This document shows positions 6,440 to 11,092 of a stretch of DNA of 11,092 nt, piece after piece. Under the pieces are notes generated by a model. That model was not told where the DNA came from. It saw nothing but the letters and a program-made list of their open reading frames with translations, and did not search any database. Source of the DNA: Ruminococcaceae bacterium UBA5579 (GTDB lineage Bacteria; Bacillota; Clostridia; Oscillospirales; Ruminococcaceae). Where the stretch lies: assembly GCA_002425305.1 (NCBI GenBank), contig DILZ01000110.1, forward strand, positions 2,660-13,751, in the 5' to 3' direction. The position numbers and the translations under genes were made by a program. Position 1 is the first letter of the stretch, and each line of letters opens with the position of its first letter.

Positions 6440-7919
6440 AAAAGTTGAAATACAAAAACGGGTGATAGCTTGACGTGGTAATAAACGCTATGCTCATCAC
6501 AAGCACTCCCGTTTGAACGATCGGGTAGCCGTAAAGCGTCCATTTCGGCGCTTTTTCCTTTATGAAATTACAGATGCGCTTTATCACGTCGGAGCTGCCG
6601 AGGATAGCCAATGCGAATATCGCGCCGTAGTTCACGATAGCGTTGGCAGCGAAGCTGTTTGTAAATACGCCGTTCGCGCCGAACATCGCACCCACATAAC
6701 CGAATATCCGCCCGAAGACCTCGCCTATATCCACCGTGCCCGCAGGAACGATATCGAACATCACCCAGCCGATAACCACCAGCACGAACGTATACAGCCA
6801 ACTGAAAAATCCGGGCAGCTTTTCAAGCCACTTTCCGAGAAACAGCTTTTCAAGCACTATAAGTACGCCGAAATACGCGCCCCAAAGCATAAAGTTCCAG
6901 GAAGCGCCGTGCCATATGCCGGTTATCGTCCACACGATAAGCAGATTTACCACGGTGCGCGGCAAGCCCTTCCTTGAACCGCCGAGCGGGAAATAAACGT
7001 AAGACTTGAACCACCCACCCAGCGTCATATGCCAGCGCCGCCAAAATTCGCTGATGCTTTTGGACATATACGGGTAATTGAAGTTTTCGGGGAATTTGAA
7101 GCCCATCATCTTCCCAAGACCTATCGCCATATCGGAATAGCCCGAAAAATCGAAGAATATCTGAAACGTAAAAGCGAGTATCCCCAGCCACGCCGCCGTA
7201 ACGGAAAGGCTTGACGGATCGAGCGCCTTTACGGAATCCCATAACGCGCCGATATTATCCGCTATCAGCACCTTCTTGCCCAAGCCCGTTATAAAGCGCG
7301 AAATGCCCTCACCCACCATACTTTCGGTTATGGAACGCTCATCAAGCTCGTTCTGTACGTCCTCATAGCGCACGATAGGTCCCGCGACTATCTGCGGGAA
7401 CAGGGTCACGAACGCCATAAAATTCACCGCGCTCTTCTGCACTTTGATTTTACGGCGGTACAAATCAATAGTGTAGCTCATAGATTGGAACGTGAAGAAG
7501 CTTATTCCAATAGGCATCGGCAGATTTTCGATCTTTCCGGTAAATCCGCCGAATATCGCGTTGAACAGCGTCACAAACGGATTTTTTATTTCCAGACCGA
7601 ACCAGCTGTTAATCGAGCCCACAAGAAAATCCGAATACTTGAATATACCCAACAGACCTAAATTCATAAGTATCGACACCAAAAGGCATATCTTCCTTGC
7701 TTTCGGCTTGTCGTCCTGCTTATCCATTATCCTGCCCGCTGTGTAATCGATAAACGTGCTGATTATCATCACAAGCACATAAAGCGGCTCGCCCCACGAA
7801 TAGAACAGAAGTCCGCTTATCAGGATAACGATGTTTTTTCCCTTTTTCGGTACGATGTAATATAATATCAGGATAATAGGCAAAAACGCGAGCATAAACG
7901 TAAGCCCCGAAAAAACCAT
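6438..7919 (-). CDS. MBOAT-family membrane O-acyltransferase (AlgI-like)
   Basis: This 493-residue polytopic membrane protein has about ten or more hydrophobic segments, starting with one at about 5-23. It carries the MBOAT signatures: WRRWHMTLGGW (293-303) and the GIWHGASWNF region (334-343), where His337 is the expected catalytic residue; His297 is also conserved. AlgI-type members carry acetyl groups across the membrane for O-acetylation of exported polysaccharides and work with a periplasmic or extracellular SGNH/AlgJ-like partner. The next gene encodes exactly such a partner. Length and C-terminal SSYHPFLYFNF ending are typical, so it looks complete. Its ATG overlaps the stop of the TOPRIM gene by one base (TAATG), with AGAGGAAG about 8 nt upstream. 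Glycosyltransferase or polymerase genes are not present nearby, so the acetylated polymer must be made elsewhere. Confidence 0.95.
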   Translation of the reverse strand: MVFSGLTFMLAFLPIILILYYIVPKKGKNIVILISGLLFYSWGEPLYVLVMIISTFIDYTAGRIMDKQDDKPKARKICLLVSILMNLGLLGIFKYSDFLVGSINSWFGLEIKNPFVTLFNAIFGGFTGKIENLPMPIGISFFTFQSMSYTIDLYRRKIKVQKSAVNFMAFVTLFPQIVAGPIVRYEDVQNELDERSITESMVGEGISRFITGLGKKVLIADNIGALWDSVKALDPSSLSVTAAWLGILAFTFQIFFDFSGYSDMAIGLGKMMGFKFPENFNYPYMSKSISEFWRRWHMTLGGWFKSYVYFPLGGSRKGLPRTVVNLLIVWTITGIWHGASWNFMLWGAYFGVLIVLEKLFLGKWLEKLPGFFSWLYTFVLVVIGWVMFDIVPAGTVDIGEVFGRIFGYVGAMFGANGVFTNSFAANAIVNYGAIFALAILGSSDVIKRICNFIKEKAPKWTLYGYPIVQTGVLVMSIAFITTSSYHPFLYFNF

Positions 7920-8494
7920 TATTTCACTTCCTCTAAAAACCGTTCTTTTGTATATGAAACATTTAATATCTCAAGCAGCATATTCGCCGAAAGCCGCTGC
8001 GGCAGACCCAGCCTTTGCTGAAGCTCTGCGCGTTTTTGCGCGGAATTTTCCGCGCCGATAAGTCCCAGCTCCAGCAGATCCGCTTTTGTTATCGGGTCTT
8101 CGGGATCGTCGGTTCGCTCTGCAAGTACTCCCGCCTTGCGGAAAGCCTCAATAATTATCTCGTCCGATATCCCTTCGACACCAAGAAGCCCCTGCTTTGA
8201 AGGCTCCCGCTTGCGCTTTTCCTTGCCGGCGATATCCGGAACATAAACGTGCGTCACCGCTCCTCCGCTTGCAAGGTCCTTTATCTTATTGCGTATCTGA
8301 AAGCCCGCGCTGTCGCTGTCGGTGAGGATAACGATACCCGTCGTTTTGGCGAGCGTTTTGATAAGCTCAGCCATTTCTCTGTCGCGGTATACCGAAAAGC
8401 CGTGAACGGGTATTATAACCGCGTCCACAATATTGGAAAGCCGGATCTTATCGTACTTCCCCTCAACGAGAACCGCCTGTTTGATCTTTATCAT
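7919..8494 (-). CDS. TOPRIM-domain RNase M5-like protein
   Basis: This 191-residue protein begins with a TOPRIM domain (about 4-90). The acidic metal-binding residues are visible: Glu11 in VEGKYD and Asp59/Asp61 in TDSDSAGF. The following GVEGISDEII segment (about 105-114) matches the RNase M5 pattern. RNase M5 trims the 5S rRNA precursor in Firmicutes. The C-terminal part (about 120-185) resembles the domain (DUF4093) found on the Clostridia version, so the exact RNA substrate is less certain. A small primase-like role is an alternative. I chose the ATG at 8492-8494 because GGAGGG sits immediately upstream. An in-frame ATG 15 codons earlier (8537-8539) has no ribosome site and adds a segment unlike the family. 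Its stop overlaps the MBOAT start. Confidence 0.88.
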   Translation of the reverse strand: MIKIKQAVLVEGKYDKIRLSNIVDAVIIPVHGFSVYRDREMAELIKTLAKTTGIVILTDSDSAGFQIRNKIKDLASGGAVTHVYVPDIAGKEKRKREPSKQGLLGVEGISDEIIIEAFRKAGVLAERTDDPEDPITKADLLELGLIGAENSAQKRAELQQRLGLPQRLSANMLLEILNVSYTKERFLEEVK

Positions 8495-8497
8495 ATG

Positions 8498-8503
8498 CCC
8501 TCC
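8498..8503 (-). promoter_or_regulatory. Shine-Dalgarno site deciding the start of the TOPRIM gene
   Basis: GGAGGG on the minus strand lies 3-4 nt before the ATG at 8492-8494, a slightly short but usable spacing. It directly abuts one arm of the 8504-8561 inverted repeat. Confidence 0.7.
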
Positions 8504-8561
8504 GATAACAGTCGACAGCAAGTTTTCGCTGCGCGGCATAACCGACGCACAAACTGTTATC
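8504..8561 (-). repeat. Inverted repeat enclosing a second hairpin, ahead of the TOPRIM gene
   Basis: Two perfect 9-nt arms, 8504-8512 and 8553-8561 (GATAACAGT / ACTGTTATC), are separated by 40 nt. Inside, 8530-8549 forms another hairpin, TGCG-CGG paired with CCG-CGCA with one bulged base and a 5-nt loop. A weaker AGC/GCT stem lies at 8517-8530. The outer arm spans the holA stop codon and ends next to the ribosome site of the TOPRIM gene. Folding in the RNA could control translation or mark a processing site. Confidence 0.55.
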
Positions 8562-9651
8562 CGTTAGCTGTTGTAAGCTGATTTATCTCTACTATTGCCT
8601 GCTCGATAATAAGGCGATCGTCCGCCTTTGAGGAATTGAGCAGCTTGTTCGCGTTATACAATACCGCGATACAATCCGCGAGATACTCCTCCGACAACCG
8701 CTTTGCCGCGCCGTAAGCATTTCTCATAGCGAACGCCCTATTCCCATAATTCAAAGCCGCCGCCGCGTCGGAATAAGTTTTTTTTGCCTCAAGACCCAAT
8801 TTGGCGCGGTAAAGGTCGACAAAATGCCCCGAAAGCGCCGACATAATGATAATAGGCTCAACACGATTGATAAACAGCGCGCGAAGTATCTCAAGGGCAT
8901 TTCCGACGCGTCCGCCGGTAAGTTCCTTCGCAAGCTCATAAATGTTGCTTTCGATACGCTTAGGGACAAGCGCGTCAATATCCTCGCGGGTTATCTCGCC
9001 GCTTTGGCGGTATTCGCACAGCTTTTCTATCTCGGTCTGCAAAAGCGACAAGGAGCCCCCAACGCAGTCGGCAAGATACGCCGCGTTTTCGTTCGACAGC
9101 TCGCAGCCCGCACGGCGGCACTTTGTGATGGCCATTCCCTCGACCTTTGCCTCGGAAAACCGCTCAAGCTCACAGACCACTCCGCACTTGTCCGCCGTTT
9201 CGATGAGCTTTTTCATCTTCGCCTTGCCGAGCTTTTCTTTGAACTTCTTCGGATCGTCCCCGGTATTCTCGCGCGTGATTATTACAACACTCGTTTCGGG
9301 AATGTCGCCCAAAAGCTTGAGGTAATCGTCAAACTCGTCCTTTTCAAGCATATCGGGATCGAAATTATTCAAAAGCACACACTTTCGCTCCGCGAAAAAC
9401 GGCATACTGTCCACAAATCCCGAAAGCTCGTCGATGCTTGGCGGACGGTCTTCGCGCAAGCCCTTATCAGCCCCCGGCACAAGCATATATTTCACGAGGT
9501 TCATCTCGCGTACCTCATCGGGAACGGCAAGCGCCATCAGCTTATCGGCATACATACGGATAAGGAAATCCTCCTCGCCGTATAAAAAATATATCCGCGC
9601 GAGCTTACTTGCCTTGATATCCGCGCCGAGCTGCTGTTCGGTCAGCTTCAT
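8557..9651 (-). CDS. holA: DNA polymerase III delta subunit
   Basis: This 364-residue protein has the length and layout of HolA, the clamp-loader subunit that opens the beta sliding clamp at primed sites. The N-terminal region (about 15-150) shows the family pattern: FLYGEEDFLI (22-31), then FFAERKCVLLNNF (84-96) and the VVIITREN beta strand (121-128). The middle contains the helical AYLADCVGGSLSLLQTEIEKL-type segment (about 185-206), and the collar domain (about 240-355) ends with the LIIEQAIVEI helix. No P-loop is present, as expected for delta. Its ATG overlaps the HIT gene stop as ATGA, and GGAGA lies 6 nt upstream inside the HIT gene. This gene is essential in other bacteria, so downstream operon genes are probably expressed constitutively with it. 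Confidence 0.95.
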   Translation of the reverse strand: MKLTEQQLGADIKASKLARIYFLYGEEDFLIRMYADKLMALAVPDEVREMNLVKYMLVPGADKGLREDRPPSIDELSGFVDSMPFFAERKCVLLNNFDPDMLEKDEFDDYLKLLGDIPETSVVIITRENTGDDPKKFKEKLGKAKMKKLIETADKCGVVCELERFSEAKVEGMAITKCRRAGCELSNENAAYLADCVGGSLSLLQTEIEKLCEYRQSGEITREDIDALVPKRIESNIYELAKELTGGRVGNALEILRALFINRVEPIIIMSALSGHFVDLYRAKLGLEAKKTYSDAAAALNYGNRAFAMRNAYGAAKRLSEEYLADCIAVLYNANKLLNSSKADDRLIIEQAIVEINQLTTANG

Positions 9652-9986
9652 ACCATATCTCCGCCGAGCTGCTTTCCGCCGAGAATGTGGAAATGCAGGT
9701 GGCGGACGCTTTGGCAGCCGTGTTCTCCGACGTTGGAAACTACGCGGTAGCCGTTTGAAAGCCCCTCCTGCTTTGCGATCTCTGCGATTTTCGAGAAAAT
9801 ATGCGATAACACTGCGGAATTATCCTCGTTAAGCTCGTCAACGCCGCCGATATGCTCCTTCGGAATAACCAAAATGTGAACGGGAGCTTGCGGCGCGATA
9901 TCGCGGAACGCAAGTATCTTTTCGTCCTCAAAGACCTTTGTCGAGGGTATCTCTCCCGCGATTATTTTGCAGAATAAACAATCCAT
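9648..9986 (-). CDS. HIT-family (Hint/HinT-like) nucleotide hydrolase
   Basis: This compact 112-residue protein covers the whole HIT fold. The histidine triad HLHFH is at 96-100 followed by ILGG, and the upstream NVGEHGCQSV segment (85-94) is typical. The N-terminal CLFCKI (3-8) matches the usual start of bacterial HIT proteins, where Cys residues may help bind zinc. Family members hydrolyse purine nucleoside phosphoramidates and aminoacyl-AMP; the physiological substrate here cannot be inferred. The ATG has GGAGG at 9992-9996, 5 nt upstream. It lies 33 nt after the RTX gene with no visible promoter or terminator between them, and it overlaps holA by 4 nt. Confidence 0.96.
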   Translation of the reverse strand: MDCLFCKIIAGEIPSTKVFEDEKILAFRDIAPQAPVHILVIPKEHIGGVDELNEDNSAVLSHIFSKIAEIAKQEGLSNGYRVVSNVGEHGCQSVRHLHFHILGGKQLGGDMV

Positions 9987-10019
9987 AAAAACCTCCGTTG
10001 TAGGATAAGCCGATTTTTC

Positions 10020-11092
10020 CTAGACAGCGATATGCGAAAACGGGCTGTTCGGATCGTCGATATCCATCTTAGTTCCGCCGAAATCCAGCTCGAAATTGCG
10101 GTATCGCTTATCGGTCTTATAATTCCTTATCGTCAGCGTGTCGTTCGTGCCGGAAACCGTAACAAGCACGTCGTCATCAAAATCCTTTACATTCACGGCT
10201 GTCACCGTCAGCATATCTGCGGTAATGTTCTCGAAGTGGATAACGTTTTTCCCGTCGAAATCTATTATAATATCGTTTCCGCTTCCCTTGCCGAAAACGT
10301 AAGTGTCATTTCCCGCGTTGCCCTGCAGACAATCGTCGCCCGCGCCGCCGTTCAGCGTATCGTCGCCGTCCCCGCCGATCAGCAGATCGTTGCCCGCGCC
10401 GCCGTTCAAAACGTCGTTGCCGCCCAGACCGTACAGTATATCGAGTCCGTCAGTGCCCGAAAGCTCGTTTGCGCCGTCCGTACCGCGAACCGCGCCGTAA
10501 ACGCACTCGTCGATAAGCGCCAGCGCACGCCGCGCGGTTTCGGTTTCGCCCGCCTCATAGAGCTTTCCCTCAACCATAGCGCGGAAATCGCCGCTCATAC
10601 GAAAGCTCTTGTCCGAATACTTTTCGTAATTGCAAAGCGCCAGACAGCAGTCACGGAAACGCTTTTCCGTCATACCAGATTTAAGTCCGCCGTACATATT
10701 CTCAAAGAACAAGCCCATATACGGCACTGTCGCGCCGCTTGCGTCCCTGTTGCCCTTGATCTGCGACATATCCTCGTAAACGGAGCTGTGTATCATCGCA
10801 AACGTATACCGCTCCGTTATGTTGCGGAACGCCTTTGCGAGATTATCCGCCTGTGCCGCGTTGGAGGGTGGCTCCACGGCGTCGCTCGTTCCCCAGAACG
10901 TCCGGACGATCTTCAGCTCCTTTTCGCTGAAAAGCTCGTTTGTATCGTCGATATCCTCCGTTTGACAGAGAACGTGCAGAAGCTCCTCGGTCAGCTCAAA
11001 GCGTTTTTCGAGGTCGTTCTCCGCTAATATACTTTCAACAAGAGGCTTTGCCTTGCCCGTTTTGTCGTCAGCGACCGCCTGCGGCAGACGCT
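10020..11092 (-). CDS. RTX calcium-binding protein, C-terminal part (5' end outside the window)
   Basis: The frame is open from the right edge to the TAG at 10020-10022, giving 357 codons including the stop; the N-terminus is missing. An internal GTG (10875-10877) is not taken as the start, because 71 sense codons with protein-like composition precede it. The first part is helical and acidic. It is followed by seven tandem GGxGxDxLx-type nonapeptides that form a calcium-binding beta-roll. The last part (about 75 residues) resembles the haemolysin-type calcium-binding related domain. RTX proteins are usually secreted by type I systems and fold on binding external calcium. In a Gram-positive cell the export route is unclear. 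No catalytic motif is visible in this part, so a toxin, enzyme or adhesin role cannot be chosen. Confidence 0.88.
   Translation of the reverse strand, partial: RLPQAVADDKTGKAKPLVESILAENDLEKRFELTEELLHVLCQTEDIDDTNELFSEKELKIVRTFWGTSDAVEPPSNAAQADNLAKAFRNITERYTFAMIHSSVYEDMSQIKGNRDASGATVPYMGLFFENMYGGLKSGMTEKRFRDCCLALCNYEKYSDKSFRMSGDFRAMVEGKLYEAGETETARRALALIDECVYGAVRGTDGANELSGTDGLDILYGLGGNDVLNGGAGNDLLIGGDGDDTLNGGAGDDCLQGNAGNDTYVFGKGSGNDIIIDFDGKNVIHFENITADMLTVTAVNVKDFDDDVLVTVSGTNDTLTIRNYKTDKRYRNFELDFGGTKMDIDDPNSPFSHIAV
10296..10484 (-). repeat. Seven tandem 27-bp RTX nonapeptide repeats
   Basis: Seven consecutive in-frame nine-residue units follow the GGxGxDxLx pattern, for example GGAGNDLLI, GGDGDDTLN and GGAGDDCLQ. 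The first two units (GTDGANELS, GTDGLDILY) and the last (GNAGNDTYV) are degenerate. The array is the coding signature of a calcium-binding parallel beta-roll. Confidence 0.9.

Noticed and set aside
8495..8539. Longer start for the TOPRIM protein at the ATG of 8537-8539
   Set aside because: No ribosome site precedes it, the extra 15 residues do not fit the family start, and the ATG at 8492-8494 has GGAGGG just upstream.
10875..10877. Internal GTG as start of the RTX gene
   Set aside because: The same frame continues open to the window edge with protein-like sequence, so the gene begins outside the window.
10032..11027. A 331-codon open frame on the plus strand opposite the RTX gene
   Set aside because: The RTX repeats on the minus strand are unmistakable; the plus frame only mirrors their codon pattern.
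1..11092. CRISPR arrays, tRNA or rRNA genes, insertion sequences, phage or attachment sites
   Set aside because: I scanned for spaced repeats, cloverleaf patterns, transposase or integrase motifs and terminal repeats and found none.

Overview
The window looks like a chromosomal segment from an anaerobic Firmicute of the class Clostridia, probably an Oscillospirales/Ruminococcaceae-type gut or rumen bacterium. This placement is inferred from the mix of protein families: a RNase M5-like TOPRIM protein with a Clostridia-style C-terminal domain, a DHHW/MBOAT acetylation pair, an RTX calcium-binding protein, and strong GGAGG ribosome sites. I cannot name a species. Every supported gene lies on the minus strand, so transcription runs from high to low coordinates. 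Two genes run off the window ends: an RTX protein on the right and a ComFB-like protein on the left.

Right block (about 11092 down to 4369). Seven genes are tightly packed: the C-terminal part of an RTX calcium-binding protein, a HIT-family nucleotide hydrolase, the DNA polymerase III delta subunit (holA), a TOPRIM RNase M5-like protein, an MBOAT O-acyltransferase, its DHHW (AlgJ/AlgX-like) partner, and an RluA-family pseudouridine synthase. Four junctions overlap or touch (ATGA, TAATG, a TAA inside the Shine-Dalgarno site, GTGA), so this is most likely one read-through operon. It mixes housekeeping genes (replication, RNA processing and modification) with a surface polysaccharide acetylation pair. 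The only sizeable internal gap, 62 nt before the TOPRIM gene, can fold into an inverted-repeat structure ending exactly at the ribosome site.

Left block (about 4194 down to 1). After a 218-nt AT-rich gap carrying a near-consensus promoter come a PilZ-domain protein, a membrane diguanylate cyclase (Cache-like sensor, PAS, GGDEF), a ParA-family ATPase with a TTG start, and a ComFB-like protein cut by the window edge. A strong GC-rich hairpin separates the cyclase from parA. The cyclase would make c-di-GMP and PilZ is a classical c-di-GMP receptor family. ComFB-domain proteins have more recently been described as cyclic-dinucleotide receptors. The block therefore reads as a compact c-di-GMP signalling locus coupled to a ParA positioning ATPase. 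This is the most interesting part of the window, and the functional link is inference from gene order.
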